64,000 nt of DNA from Pseudomonas brenneri (GCF_007858285.1 NZ_VFIL01000006.1:248001-312000), one strand, 5' to 3'; positions 8,562 to 17,471 are shown, counted from the first letter of the stretch. Program-made: numbers and translations. Notes: generated by a model from the sequence alone, not told the origin.

Positions 8562-10484
8562 TTAGTGTGTGGTGGCCTTGAGGCCTGCGAGCAGCAAGCG
8601 CTGATACAGGTCCTCTTTAAACCCCTGCGGCTTATCCAGGCGCATCCGCACCAGATGCCCGGGAAACGCCGCAGGCTCCGGCGCATCCAGCGCCGCCTTG
8701 CCCAACTCCAGAATCTCCGTCAGCTTGAACTTGCTCTTGAGCCAATTCAGCGCCCGCAACAAATCCCGCTCTTCATCACTGAAGTCACTGCCCAGCGGAT
8801 ACTCCGGAAACAGCCTTGAATGGCGCGCCTGCACCGCCTGCAACCGCTCGGGCGTATTGTCGGCAAAGCGTGGGTCGAGCGCAAAATCCTTGGGCAACTT
8901 GCCGGCTTTTTGCGCCTGTTCGATCAAGTCGGCCTGGAACCGTGAGTCGGTGACATTGAGCAGCGCCTCGATCACCTTGGCGTCGGTCTGGCCGCGCAAG
9001 TCAGCGATGCCGTATTCCGTGATCACGATATCGCGCAGGTGTCGTGGAATCGTGCAATGGCCGTACTCCCAGACAATATTGGAGCTGACCTCGCCGGCCG
9101 ATTCGCGCCAGCTGCGCAGGATCAGGATCGAGCGCGCGCCTTCCAGCGCATGACCCTGGGCGACAAAGTTGTATTGCCCGCCCACACCGCTGAGCACGCG
9201 GCCGTCTTCCAATTGGTCGGCAACGCCTGCACCCAGCAACGTCACCATGATCGCGCTGTTGATAAACCGCGCATCCACGCGCTGCAAACGCTTGAGTTCT
9301 TCCTGCCCGTACAGCTCGTTGATATAGCTGATGCGGGTCATGTTGAATGCCTGGCGCTTGGCGTGAGTCATTTCCTGCAAGCGATGGTAAAAACTACGCG
9401 GCCCCAGGAAGAAACCGCCATGGATCGACACGCCGTCGGGCTGTGCTGCATCGTCCAGCAGGCCCGCGTTGGCCTGCGTCTGTGTCGCCACATCGGCGTA
9501 GACCTTGCGCCGCACAATCCCGGCATCGGCCAGCACCAGCAGGCCGTTGACGAACATCTCGCTGCAACCGTAGAGGCCCCGGGCAAACGGCTCGACCCCG
9601 CCCTCACGGCTGATCAGCGGCGCCCATTGGTACACATCCAGGTCAGTGAGCAACTGCCGGTAGCCTTCGTTATCGGCCTGGCGCGCCAGCAGCGCAGCGG
9701 TCAGGGCGTCACCCATCGAACCAATGCCGATCTGCAAGGTACCGCCATCGCGCACCAGGGTGCTGGCGTGCAAACCGATGAAATGGTCCTGGAACCCCAC
9801 CGGCATGTTCGGTGTGGAGAACAGTGTGGTGTGGTCTTTCTCGTCGATCAGGAAGTCGAACTGGTCCATGCCCAACTCGGCGTCGCCCGGCATGTAGGGC
9901 AAGTCCTCATGCACCTGACCGACCACCAGGATGGTCTCCCCGGCCGCGCGGCGCTTGGCGATCATCGGCAACAGGTCGAGGGTGATATCAGGGTTGCAGC
10001 TCAGGCTCAGGCGATCCGGGTGCTCACTGCTGCTGGCCACCAACTGTGCAACCAGGTTCAGGCCGGCAGCGTTGATATCGCGGGCGGCATGGCTGTAGTT
10101 GCTGCTGACGTAATCCTGCTGGGCCTGGGCGCTGTGCAACAGGCTACCGGGCTGCATGAAGAACTGCTGCACGTGGATATTGGCCGGCAGGCTGCCCTTG
10201 CGCAGGGCGGCGAGGAAGTCCAGTTCAGGATAGTCGCCAAACACCCGCTCGATAAACGGTTCGAGAAAGCGCTTCTGCAAACCATCGCCCAACGGCGGGC
10301 GACCCAGGCTCAGGGCGGTGTAGATCGTCAGCTCGCGCTCGGGCAGCTTGGCGATGCGCCGGTACAACGCGTTGGCAAACAGGTTCGGCTTGCCCAGGCC
10401 CAGCGGCATCCCCATGTGAATATGCGCAGGCAAGCGTGCCAGTACGTCGTCGACCGCTTGCTCGATTGAACACAACTGCACCAT
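8562..10484 (-). CDS. Acetyl-CoA hydrolase/transferase-family protein
   Basis: Member of the CoA-transferase family I fold that includes acetyl-CoA hydrolases and 4-hydroxybutyrate CoA-transferases. It has 640 residues, longer than the roughly 430-500 of classical members. The N-terminal half holds the first CoA-transferase-like domain (MGMPLGLGKPNLFANALYRR, then a TLQIGIGSMGDALT region). The C-terminal half contains YNFVAQGHALEGARSI and VITEYGIADLRGQTD, the conserved C-terminal domain of the family. The start at 10484 is set by AGGAGGGTCGG just upstream; the frame is open further upstream, to 10577, without a ribosome site. The CoA substrate is unknown, and calling it an acetate enzyme would be a guess. 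Confidence 0.82.
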   Translation of the reverse strand: MVQLCSIEQAVDDVLARLPAHIHMGMPLGLGKPNLFANALYRRIAKLPERELTIYTALSLGRPPLGDGLQKRFLEPFIERVFGDYPELDFLAALRKGSLPANIHVQQFFMQPGSLLHSAQAQQDYVSSNYSHAARDINAAGLNLVAQLVASSSEHPDRLSLSCNPDITLDLLPMIAKRRAAGETILVVGQVHEDLPYMPGDAELGMDQFDFLIDEKDHTTLFSTPNMPVGFQDHFIGLHASTLVRDGGTLQIGIGSMGDALTAALLARQADNEGYRQLLTDLDVYQWAPLISREGGVEPFARGLYGCSEMFVNGLLVLADAGIVRRKVYADVATQTQANAGLLDDAAQPDGVSIHGGFFLGPRSFYHRLQEMTHAKRQAFNMTRISYINELYGQEELKRLQRVDARFINSAIMVTLLGAGVADQLEDGRVLSGVGGQYNFVAQGHALEGARSILILRSWRESAGEVSSNIVWEYGHCTIPRHLRDIVITEYGIADLRGQTDAKVIEALLNVTDSRFQADLIEQAQKAGKLPKDFALDPRFADNTPERLQAVQARHSRLFPEYPLGSDFSDEERDLLRALNWLKSKFKLTEILELGKAALDAPEPAAFPGHLVRMRLDKPQGFKEDLYQRLLLAGLKATTH

Positions 10485-10576
10485 CCGACCCTCCTGAACA
10501 TTCCATGAATTGAGGTTGGACCGAGCTTGCCGGGTCTTTGCTGCAATGAACAGCCTTGGCAACCAAATTGCGGGCA

Positions 10577-10604
10577 CAAAAAAGCCGCTGGTCAGCGGCT
10601 TTTT
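10577..10604 (-). terminator. Rho-independent terminator of cycB
   Basis: AAGCCGCTG and CAGCGGCTT form a 9-base stem with a two-base loop between A and T tracts, 14 bases past the cycB stop codon when read on the minus strand. Confidence 0.85.
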
Positions 10605-10617
10605 GGCGAAGATCGGT

Positions 10618-11043
10618 TTATTTCAAACCAGACATCTTCTCGATCGCACCTTTGAGGTCAGCATCCGAGCAATCGGCGCACGTCCCTTTAGGCGGCATGG
10701 CATTGATGCCGGTGATGGCCTTGGCCAGGATGCCGTCAAGGCCGCCCTGGTGGTCGGCGCGCTCTTTCCAGGCTGCGGTGTCACCGATTTTCGGTGCGCC
10801 CAACAGGCCCGTGCTGTGGCAAGCGTTGCAGTGTTTGGCAATGATCTCGTCCGGCGTTTTCGCGCCGCCGCCGCCCGCTGTCACAGCGACTTCCATGCCC
10901 TTGCATTCTTCACCCTGAATACAGACCTTCCCGACGGGTTCAAGGCGCTTGGCAATATCATCATTGGTCGCAGCTTGAGCGCTGGCAGCCCAAAGGGCCA
11001 GTACGGTTGCTGGTACAGCCAGCATTTTCATAATTAGGTTCAC
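10618..11043 (-). CDS. cycB: Cytochrome c5 family monohaem protein
   Basis: Periplasmic electron carrier. From the GTG at 11043 it is 141 residues, with a signal peptide ending near residue 24 (WAASAQA). The haem-binding CNACH is at 72-76 and the probable axial methionine is Met116 in NAMPPKG. The pair Cys122/Cys125 (CADC) is a hallmark of the c5 group. GAGGG lies 8 bases before the GTG, while the internal ATG at 11031 has no such site. The order cycB-pauR-dadX is that of PA5300-PA5302. The redox partner is not evident from the context. The strong hairpin at 10577 closes the unit. Confidence 0.92.
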   Translation of the reverse strand: MNLIMKMLAVPATVLALWAASAQAATNDDIAKRLEPVGKVCIQGEECKGMEVAVTAGGGGAKTPDEIIAKHCNACHSTGLLGAPKIGDTAAWKERADHQGGLDGILAKAITGINAMPPKGTCADCSDADLKGAIEKMSGLK

Positions 11044-11212
11044 GCGTTCACCCTCATGGTGGCTATTCACGCCTGCGGCCACGGTTTCGCAGGCGGCGAA
11101 AGTATAACGGTTAGGCCGCCTCACTGAAACAACCCTATTATCCAAGGGGAGATTCAGCAGGGCGAAATGCAACTACGGGCACCTCTGCAAGGTAGGCAGG
11201 GCGCCTCTTCTG

Positions 11213-11761
11213 TTAAAAGTTCGCGGGTGTGGCTGCGCTGATTAGTCGCGCCGGCACATCGAACGGATTGCGAAAACGGTGCGGCTTGGTGCTTTCAAAG
11301 TAGTAGCTATCGCCGGCTTCGAGCACAAAAATTTCGGCGCCTACCACCAATTCCAGACGACCCTCCAACAGGATCCCGGTTTCCTCGCCATCATGGGTCA
11401 GCATTTCCTCGCCGGTATCAGCGCCTGGCGGGTAGATTTCGTTGAGAAACGCAATCGCCCGGCTGGGATGTGCCCGGCCCACCAGTTTCATGGTGACCGC
11501 GCCATCGGAGATGTCGATCAGCTCATTGGCTTTATAGACGATCTGCGTCGGTTTTTCCTGGAGGATCTCTTCGGAAAAGAACTCGACCATGGACATGGGG
11601 ATGCCGCCCAGCACCTTGCGCAAGGAGCTGATGGAGGGGCTGACACTGTTTTTCTCGATCATCGAAATGGTGCTGTTGGTGACGCCCGCACGCTTGGCGA
11701 GCTCACGCTGGGAAAGACCTTTCAGTTTACGGATGGATTGCAGTCGTTCGCCGACGTCCAA
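11213..11761 (-). CDS. pauR: XRE-cupin transcriptional regulator, PauR/PuuR type
   Basis: Repressor family that in P. aeruginosa controls polyamine catabolism genes and in E. coli (PuuR) controls putrescine use. The 182 residues start with a helix-turn-helix at about 7-60 (RLQSIRKLKGLSQRELAKRA, TNSTISMIEKNSVSPS). A cupin sensor domain follows at about 105-178 (THDGEETGILLEGRLELVVG, then FESTKPHRFRNP). The start codon is TTG at 11761, with GGAGG nine bases upstream. It lies next to dadX as in PA5301-PA5302. Two plausible target genes are in the window: the glutamylputrescine-oxidase-like gene at 15882 and the aldehyde dehydrogenase at 21969. A nested inverted repeat just upstream could be its own operator. 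Confidence 0.9.
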   Translation of the reverse strand: MDVGERLQSIRKLKGLSQRELAKRAGVTNSTISMIEKNSVSPSISSLRKVLGGIPMSMVEFFSEEILQEKPTQIVYKANELIDISDGAVTMKLVGRAHPSRAIAFLNEIYPPGADTGEEMLTHDGEETGILLEGRLELVVGAEIFVLEAGDSYYFESTKPHRFRNPFDVPARLISAATPANF

Positions 11762-11777
11762 TGCAGGAGCCTCCTAG

Positions 11778-11850
11778 GATTCAGGCTTTGTTGTAATTGA
11801 GCGTTATCATGGCGACAGCGTTCAGTATTTACAACACTTTGGTCTGAATC
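11778..11850. promoter_or_regulatory. Nested inverted repeat upstream of pauR
   Basis: GATTCAG at 11778-11784 pairs with CTGAATC at 11844-11850, and inside it GTTGTAA at 11790-11796 pairs with TTACAAC at 11829-11835. The spacings between outer and inner elements differ by three bases. The block occupies most of the gap between the dadX stop and the pauR start. It could be a PauR operator or a structured dadX 3' end; no T tract supports a simple terminator. Confidence 0.4.
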
Positions 11851-11877
11851 CCGGTGGGCTTCATCTGTAGCCGGCGG

Positions 11878-12951
11878 CTAAGCGCCGGAATAGAGCCGTG
11901 GCACGCGGCGCAGGTTGCAGAAAATCTGATAGGGGATGGTCTCGGCGGCGGTCGCCACATCGCTGGCGAGGATGTTTTTGCCCCACAACTCGACGGTTGA
12001 ACCCAGACCCGCCTGGGGTACATCGGTCAGGTCGATGCACAGCATGTCCATCGACACCCGCCCCAACAACTGGCTGCGCTGGCCGGCGACCAGTACCGGC
12101 GTGCCGGTCGGCGCATGCCGTGGATAACCATCGGCATAACCCATGGCAACCACACCGATACGCATCGGCTTGGGCGTCACGAATCGCGCGCCGTAACCCA
12201 CTGGCTCGCCCGCCGGTAATTCGCGCACGCAGATGACTTTCGACTCCAGGGTCATCACCGGCTGCAAACACGCGGCAACCGCCTGGTCTTCGCCGAAGGG
12301 CGTCGCACCGTAAAGCATGATGCCGGGCCGTACCCAGTCGCTGGAAACGCTCGGCCAGCCCATCACCGACGGCGAGTTGCGCAGGCTGACCTGGGCCGCC
12401 AAGCCCTGGCGCGCGGCCTCGAAGACCGCGACCTGTTCATCGCTGCTCGCGCAGTCCAGCTCATCGGCACGGGCGAAGTGGCTCATCAACACGATCTTGG
12501 CCACTTTGCCACTGGCCAGCAGGCGCTGGTAAGCGTCGTGATAATCCTTGGGATGCAACCCGACCCGGTGCATGCCCGAATCCAGCTTCAACCACACCGT
12601 CAGCGGCTTGCTCAGGCGCGCCTGTTCAATCGCTTCCAGCTGCCACAACGAATGCACCACGCACCAGAAGTCATGCTCGATGATCAGCGGCAGTTCGTCG
12701 GCCTCGAAGAACCCTTCGAGCAACAACACCGGCCCACCAATTCCGGCAGCGCGCAGTTCCAGCGCCTCCTCGATACAGGCCACGGCAAAACCGTCGGCCT
12801 GGTCTTCCAGGGCCTGGGCCACGCGCACGGCGCCATGGCCGTAGGCGTCGGCCTTGATCACGGCAAGGGCCTTGGCCCCGGTCAGTTCGCGGGCCAATTG
12901 GTAGTTGTGGCGCAGGGCTTGTAGGTCGATCAGGGCACGGGCAGGACGCAT
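11878..12951 (-). CDS. dadX: Catabolic alanine racemase
   Basis: PLP enzyme that interconverts L- and D-alanine, feeding D-alanine to DadA. It has 357 residues. The Schiff-base lysine is Lys33 in [10 protein letters not shown] and the catalytic tyrosine is Tyr253 in VGYGARF. Substrate-side motifs include [12 protein letters not shown] at 121-132 and the DMLCIDLTD strand near the end. It lies downstream of dadA and ridA on the same strand, so I call it the catabolic DadX and not the biosynthetic Alr. This copy probably depends on alanine and Lrp through the dadA promoter, although the 76-base gap to ridA could hold its own promoter. Confidence 0.95.
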   Translation of the reverse strand: MRPARALIDLQALRHNYQLARELTGAKALAVIKADAYGHGAVRVAQALEDQADGFAVACIEEALELRAAGIGGPVLLLEGFFEADELPLIIEHDFWCVVHSLWQLEAIEQARLSKPLTVWLKLDSGMHRVGLHPKDYHDAYQRLLASGKVAKIVLMSHFARADELDCASSDEQVAVFEAARQGLAAQVSLRNSPSVMGWPSVSSDWVRPGIMLYGATPFGEDQAVAACLQPVMTLESKVICVRELPAGEPVGYGARFVTPKPMRIGVVAMGYADGYPRHAPTGTPVLVAGQRSQLLGRVSMDMLCIDLTDVPQAGLGSTVELWGKNILASDVATAAETIPYQIFCNLRRVPRLYSGA

Positions 12952-13028
12952 GGCGGCAGGCTTCTAGGCGGCGGTAGGAAGAAAAAACCGGTACCGACCG
13001 ACAGCGCCGGCACCGGAAGAGGGATCGT

Positions 13029-13382
13029 TTAAGGCAGAGCGGCCACGACAGACAGCTCGACCAGGATTTCTGGCTCACACAGTTTCGACTCGACCGTGGC
13101 ACGGGCGGGTGCGACGCCTTTTGGCAGCCACTTGTCCCATACCGCGTTCATGCCGGCAAAGTCGGCGTCGATGTCTTTGAGGTAGATCGTCACCGACAGC
13201 AACTTGGTTTTGTCGGTACCGGCCAGATCCAGCAAACGCTCGATATTGGCCAGGGTTTCACGGGTCTGCTGTTCAATCCCGGCACTCATGTCGTCGCCGA
13301 CCTGCCCTGCCAGATACACGGTACCGCTGTGGACAACGATCTGGCTCATGCGCTCATTGGTGAGCTGGCGCTGGATTGACAT
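13029..13382 (-). CDS. RidA-family imine/enamine deaminase of the dad cluster
   Basis: Small trimeric RidA/YjgF/Rid protein of 117 residues that hydrolyses reactive imine intermediates to keto acids. Motifs include [10 protein letters not shown] near residue 23, and [20 protein letters not shown] near the C-terminus supplies the conserved arginine and glutamate positions. The start at 13382 lies 29 bases inside the 3' end of dadA, so the two are probably co-translated. DadA produces an imino acid, which makes a dedicated RidA at this position sensible; this is inference from family biochemistry and context. The order dadA-ridA-dadX matches PA5304-PA5302. A second, more canonical RidA is encoded at 38713. 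Confidence 0.9.
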   Translation of the reverse strand: MSIQRQLTNERMSQIVVHSGTVYLAGQVGDDMSAGIEQQTRETLANIERLLDLAGTDKTKLLSVTIYLKDIDADFAGMNAVWDKWLPKGVAPARATVESKLCEPEILVELSVVAALP

Positions 13383-14655
13383 GTTTTGTGGACTCCTGAG
13401 GGCTGCCATAACGGGAAATATCAAGGCCTGCGGCACTGATCTGCGGGGTTTTCTTGGCCATCAGGTCCGCCAGCAAGCGACCAGAGCCACAGGCCATGGT
13501 CCAGCCGAGGGTGCCGTGGCCGGTATTCAAGAACAGATTCTTGAAAGGGGTGGCGCCGACAATTGGCGTACCGTCCGGGGTGGTCGGGCGCAGGCCGGTC
13601 CAGAACGTCGCTTCACTCAAATCACCGCCCTGAGGATAAAGGTCGTTGACGATCATCTCCAGGGTTTCGCGCCGGCGTGGGTTCAGCGACAGGTCAAAAC
13701 CGGCTATTTCAGCCATGCCACCGACCCGGATGCGGTTGTCGAAGCGAGTGATCGCGACCTTGTAGGTTTCGTCGAGAATGGTCGAGGTCGGAGCCATCGC
13801 CGGGTTGGTGATCGGCACGGTCAGGGAGTAACCCTTGAGCGGATACACCGGCGCCTTGATCCCCAGCGGCTTGAGCAACTGTGGCGAGTAACTGCCCAGG
13901 GCCAGCACGTAGCGGTCAGCGGTTTCCAGCTTGCCGTCGATCCACACACCGTTGATACGATCACCGGCGTGGTCCAGGCGCTGGATGTCCTGCTCGAAAC
14001 GGAACTCAACGCCCAACTGCTTGCACATATCGGCCAGGCGCGTGGTGAACATCTGGCAGTCGCCGGTCTGGTCATTGGGCAGGCGCAAGGCACCGGCCAG
14101 GATATCCGTGACGCTGGCCAGGGCCGGCTCGACGCGGGCAATGCCGGCACGGTCGAGCAGCTCGAACGGTACGCCGGACTCTTTGAGCACGGCAATATCC
14201 TTGGCCGCACCATCCAGTTGTGCCTGGGTGCGGAACAATTGGGTAGTACCCAGGCTACGGCCTTCGTAGGCAATGCCGGTTTCAGCGCGCAGTTCATCGA
14301 GGCAGTCGCGGCTGTACTCGGACAGACGCACCATGCGCTCCTTGTTCACCGCATAGCGATTGGCGGTGCAGTTGCGCAGCATCTGCGCCATCCACAAGTA
14401 CTGGTCGATATTGGCCGTGGCCTTGATCGCCAGTGGCGCATGGCGCTGCAGCAACCACTTGATAGCCTTGAGCGGTACGCCCGGCGCGGCCCATGGCGAC
14501 GCATAGCCGGGCGAGACCTGGCCGGCGTTGGCGAAGCTGGTCTCCATTGCAACGGCCGGCTGACGGTCGACCACGACCACCTCAAAACCGGCACGCGCCA
14601 AATAGTAGGCACTGGCCACACCAATGACACCGCTACCCAAGACCAAAACGCGCAT
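13354..14655 (-). CDS. dadA: D-amino acid dehydrogenase small subunit
   Basis: FAD-dependent, membrane-associated enzyme oxidising D-alanine and other D-amino acids, with electrons passing to the respiratory chain. It has 433 residues from the ATG at 14655. The dinucleotide-binding motif [19 protein letters not shown] begins at residue 4 and is followed by the acidic strand end VVVVDRQ. The C-terminal FAD contacts are in [18 protein letters not shown] and [21 protein letters not shown] lies upstream of this ATG; the open frame extends 16 codons further without a ribosome site. It is divergent from lrp, whose product activates the homologous gene in P. aeruginosa. The last codons overlap the start of ridA. 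Confidence 0.96.
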   Translation of the reverse strand: MRVLVLGSGVIGVASAYYLARAGFEVVVVDRQPAVAMETSFANAGQVSPGYASPWAAPGVPLKAIKWLLQRHAPLAIKATANIDQYLWMAQMLRNCTANRYAVNKERMVRLSEYSRDCLDELRAETGIAYEGRSLGTTQLFRTQAQLDGAAKDIAVLKESGVPFELLDRAGIARVEPALASVTDILAGALRLPNDQTGDCQMFTTRLADMCKQLGVEFRFEQDIQRLDHAGDRINGVWIDGKLETADRYVLALGSYSPQLLKPLGIKAPVYPLKGYSLTVPITNPAMAPTSTILDETYKVAITRFDNRIRVGGMAEIAGFDLSLNPRRRETLEMIVNDLYPQGGDLSEATFWTGLRPTTPDGTPIVGATPFKNLFLNTGHGTLGWTMACGSGRLLADLMAKKTPQISAAGLDISRYGSPQESTKHVNPAPAHQ

Positions 14656-14715
14656 TTTTATATCCTCATCACGGCTTGACCGCTGACGTTTGTTGTTCAG
14701 CACAAAGATGTGGGC

Positions 14716-14756
14716 AGTATAAAAAGCAATGACCAGTGCATTTCACTATATAAGTG
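14716..14756 (-). promoter_or_regulatory. Candidate dadA promoter with phased AGTG/CACT sites for Lrp
   Basis: On the minus strand TATACT (14716-14721) is a good -10 box, but nothing like TTGACA lies 16-18 bases upstream, as expected of an activator-dependent promoter. Instead AGTG, CACT and AGTG start at 14735, 14744 and 14753, evenly 9 bases apart, making two overlapping dyads across the -35 position. Lrp is the natural candidate because its gene is divergent from this site. Confidence 0.45.
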
Positions 14757-14811
14757 CCTATATTTGGCGACAATTCTCGGCAAAAACCCTTTTCACGGAG
14801 GAGCATCCCCT

Positions 14812-15300
14812 ATGCGGACCAATACCCAGACCAAGCGGGAGCTGGACAAGATCGACCGCAACATCCTGCGCATCCTGCAAGCGGACGGGCGGATTTCGTT
14901 TACCGAGCTGGGGGAAAAGGTAGGGCTGTCGACCACGCCCTGCACCGAACGGGTCCGGCGCCTGGAGCGCGAGGGGATCATCATGGGTTACAACGCCCGC
15001 CTCAATCCGCAGCACTTGAAGGGTAGCCTGCTGGTGTTTGTCGAGATCAGCCTCGACTACAAATCCGGCGATACCTTCGAAGAATTCCGACGTGCTGTGC
15101 TGAAACTGCCCCATGTGCTGGAGTGCCACCTGGTTTCAGGGGATTTCGACTACCTGGTGAAGGCGCGGATTTCCGAGATGGCTTCGTACCGCAAACTGCT
15201 GGGCGACATCCTGCTCAAGCTGCCCCATGTGCGCGAATCCAAGAGCTATATCGTGATGGAAGAGGTGAAGGAAAGCCTGAACCTGCCGATCCCGGATTGA
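14812..15300 (+). CDS. lrp: Lrp/AsnC-family regulator (DadR), activator of dadAX
   Basis: Feast/famine regulator of 162 residues. An N-terminal helix-turn-helix (about 12-60; LDKIDRNILRILQADGRISF, then VGLSTTPCTERVRRLE) is followed by the RAM ligand-binding domain (about 75-155; VFVEISLD, HLVSGDFDYLVKA). The ATG at 14812 follows CGGAGGAGCATCCCCT; the open frame runs 34 codons further upstream through the promoter region without conservation. The Pseudomonas orthologue responds to L-alanine and activates dadAX, which fits the divergent dadA gene here. Autoregulation through the shared 156-base intergenic region is plausible. Confidence 0.93.
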   Translation: MRTNTQTKRELDKIDRNILRILQADGRISFTELGEKVGLSTTPCTERVRRLEREGIIMGYNARLNPQHLKGSLLVFVEISLDYKSGDTFEEFRRAVLKLPHVLECHLVSGDFDYLVKARISEMASYRKLLGDILLKLPHVRESKSYIVMEEVKESLNLPIPD

Positions 15301-15304
15301 TCCT

Positions 15305-15392
15305 GTGGGAGCTGGCTTGCCTGCGATAGCGATCAACCCGCCGCCATTTTCATTGCCTGGCACACCGTCATCGCAGGCAAGCCAGCTCCCAC
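15305..15392. repeat. REP-type inverted repeat
   Basis: Perfect 23-base arms (GTGGGAGCTGGCTTGCCTGC ... and complement) at 15305-15327 and 15370-15392 flank a 42-base centre. It lies between the convergent lrp and YkgJ-family genes. The arm sequence is a variant of the family at 8453, with TGGCTTGCCTGCGAT replacing GGGCTTGCTCGCGA. Confidence 0.85.
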
Positions 15393-15412
15393 CTTTTGAC
15401 CGAGTACCTCTG

Positions 15413-15766
15413 TCAGACCAGCACCTGCCGGGTGGTCGCCATGTACTCGTGGATCTGCTTCTCCACCCGCGGGTGAATCAGCTCCACCGGCCCACGGTTG
15501 TTGGGGCATGGCAGGCTGGGCGTAGTACCAAACAACCTACAGATCAATGGGCGCTCGTCGTACACCGTGCAACCGTTGGGCCCCAGGTGTACACAGTTCA
15601 GCTCATCCATGGCCGCTTCCTGCTCGGCTGCGGTCTTGCGCGGCAGGCGCGACATTTCCTCGGTGGATGTAGTCACCGGCCCACAGCAATCATGGCAACC
15701 CGGCACACACTCAAACGAGGGAATCTGCCGGCGCAGCGCGTTGACTTTCTGGCTGTTGCAACTCAT
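15413..15766 (-). CDS. YkgJ-family cysteine-cluster protein
   Basis: Small protein of 117 residues with eight clustered cysteines: Cys20, 24, 27 and 28 in CVPGCHDCC, then 58, 66, 76 and 87. This is the CxxCxxxCC-type zinc or iron-sulfur binding family (UPF0153/YkgJ). The C76 region reads ERPLICRLFG, a strongly conserved family segment. The biochemical role of these proteins is not established. It is divergent from the flavoenzyme gene at 15882, 115 bases away, with no obvious functional tie. Confidence 0.85.
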   Translation of the reverse strand: MSCNSQKVNALRRQIPSFECVPGCHDCCGPVTTSTEEMSRLPRKTAAEQEAAMDELNCVHLGPNGCTVYDERPLICRLFGTTPSLPCPNNRGPVELIHPRVEKQIHEYMATTRQVLV

Positions 15767-15881
15767 CGAAACCCATACCGAACGGCGAATAGGTGTGGAT
15801 TTTGCCCTAAAACCCCTGGGTGAGACAGCTTCACCCGACCGCTGTATCCTGCGTCAAATTTTCCAGACACGGATGCTTCCC

Positions 15882-17174
15882 ATGATCGCCAGCGCCCGGC
15901 ACACCGCTTCCTACTACGCCGCCAGCAGCCTGCCGCAACCCGATTACCCGGCCTTGGCGGGCGAAGTCGTCGCCGATGTGTGCGTGGTGGGCGGCGGGTT
16001 CTCTGGGTTGAATACGGCCCTGGAGTTGGCTGAACGCGGGTTTAGCGTGGTGCTGCTGGAGGCGCGCAAGATCGGCTGGGGCGCCAGCGGGCGCAATGGC
16101 GGACAGTTGATTCGTGGCGTCGGCCATGGCCTCGATCAGTTTGCCAATGTGGTCGGCACCGAAGGCGTGCGGCAGATGAAGTTGATGGGCCTGGAAGCCG
16201 TGGAAATCGTGCGCCAGCGGGTCGAGCGCTTCCAGATTGATTGCGACCTGACCTGGGGTTACTGCGACCTCGCCAACAAGCCCCGCGACCTGCAAGGCTT
16301 GGCCGCCGATGCCGAAGAGTTGCACGACCTGGGTTATCGCCATGAACTGCGCCTGCTGCAAGCCGGGGAAATGCGCAGCGTGATCGGGTCCGACCGTTAC
16401 GTGGGCGGCATGATCGACATGGGCTCCGGCCACCTGCACCCGCTGAACCTGGCCCTCGGTGAAGCCGCCGTCGCCCAGCAGTTGGGCGCACGGCTGTTTG
16501 AACAGTCCCAGGTGCTGCGCATCGACTACGGCCCTGAAGTCAAAGTCCACACCGCCCAGGGTTGCGTGCGCGCCAAGACCCTGGTGCTGGGCTGCAATGC
16601 CTATCTCAATGGCCTCAACCCCCACCTGAGCGGCAAGGTGCTGCCCGCCGGCAGCTACATCATCGCCACCGAACCCTTAAGCCCGGCCCAGGCCGCCGAA
16701 CTGCTGCCGCAAAACATGGCCGTGTGTGATCAGTGGGTCACAGTGGATTACTTCCGGCTGTCGGCCGACCGGCGCCTGCTGTTTGGCGGTGCCTGCCATT
16801 ATTCCGGGCGTGATCCCCAGGACATTGGCGCGTATATGCGGCCGAAGATGCTCAAGGTTTTCCCGCAATTGGCCGAGGTGAAGATCGACTACCAATGGGG
16901 CGGCATGATCGGCATCGGTGCCAACCGCCTACCGCAGATTGGCCGGCTGGCCGACCACCCCAATGTGTACTTTGCCCAGGCCTATGCCGGCCACGGTCTG
17001 AACGCCACCCACCTGGCGGGCAAGCTGCTGGCCGAAGCCATCAGCGGCCAGCACCGTGGGCGCTTCGATCTGTTTGCCCAGGTGCCCCACATCACCTTCC
17101 CCGGCGGCAAGCATTTGCGCTCACCGCTATTGGCCCTGGGCATGCTCTGGCACCGCATGAAAGAACTGCTCTGA
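15882..17174 (+). CDS. FAD-dependent oxidoreductase, gamma-glutamylputrescine oxidase-like (PuuB/PauB family)
   Basis: DAO-family flavoenzyme of 430 residues. The FAD site starts VCVVGGGFSGLNTALELAER near residue 34 and continues with LLEARKIGWGASGRNGGQ, which is characteristic of the PuuB/OrdL group. C-terminal FAD contacts are WGGMIGIGANRLPQIGRL and QAYAGHGLNATHLAG. Family members oxidise gamma-glutamylated putrescine or related polyamines to the aldehyde, which a KauB/PuuC dehydrogenase such as the one at 21969 would then oxidise. The start could be ATG 15873 or 15882; I use the latter. It corresponds to PA5309 in the syntenic order. The exact polyamine is unproven, and another amine or imino acid is possible. 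Confidence 0.82.
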   Translation: MIASARHTASYYAASSLPQPDYPALAGEVVADVCVVGGGFSGLNTALELAERGFSVVLLEARKIGWGASGRNGGQLIRGVGHGLDQFANVVGTEGVRQMKLMGLEAVEIVRQRVERFQIDCDLTWGYCDLANKPRDLQGLAADAEELHDLGYRHELRLLQAGEMRSVIGSDRYVGGMIDMGSGHLHPLNLALGEAAVAQQLGARLFEQSQVLRIDYGPEVKVHTAQGCVRAKTLVLGCNAYLNGLNPHLSGKVLPAGSYIIATEPLSPAQAAELLPQNMAVCDQWVTVDYFRLSADRRLLFGGACHYSGRDPQDIGAYMRPKMLKVFPQLAEVKIDYQWGGMIGIGANRLPQIGRLADHPNVYFAQAYAGHGLNATHLAGKLLAEAISGQHRGRFDLFAQVPHITFPGGKHLRSPLLALGMLWHRMKELL

Positions 17175-17175
17175 C

Positions 17176-17409
17176 TCACCCGCGCCAGAACGGCTTCAAG
17201 CCTTCCTGGCGCGCCTGTTCGGCAGTCAGGCCGATATCACGCAATTGCTCCCGGCTCAGGCCCAGCAAGGCCTTGCGCGTATGGCGACGGCGCCAGAACA
17301 GTTCCCAGCAGCTCGGATTGCCAGGCGCCAGCCCGGTCATCCCACGTTCCTGCCCTGCTTCCAGTTCCTGACTGTGTAGCGCCAGCCGCACATCGCTCAA
17401 GCCACTCAT
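17176..17409 (-). CDS. DUF1127-family small protein
   Basis: Protein of 77 residues whose C-terminus carries the YjiS/DUF1127 motif: TRKALLGLSREQLRDIGLT, then AEQARQEGLKPFWRG. DUF1127 proteins in other bacteria have been linked to RNA binding and to phosphate or carbon metabolism, but this member has no assigned role. I chose the ATG at 17409, preceded by GGGGCAGGA; an ATG at 17424 is an alternative giving 82 residues. It is convergent with the flavoenzyme gene, whose stop codon ends one base away, and divergent from the MocR regulator. Confidence 0.8.
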   Translation of the reverse strand: MSGLSDVRLALHSQELEAGQERGMTGLAPGNPSCWELFWRRRHTRKALLGLSREQLRDIGLTAEQARQEGLKPFWRG

Positions 17410-17471
17410 TGTCCTGCCCCTCATTTGCCTGTTGCCATGAGTGACTAGAATGAATGGCGCGACAAAACCAT

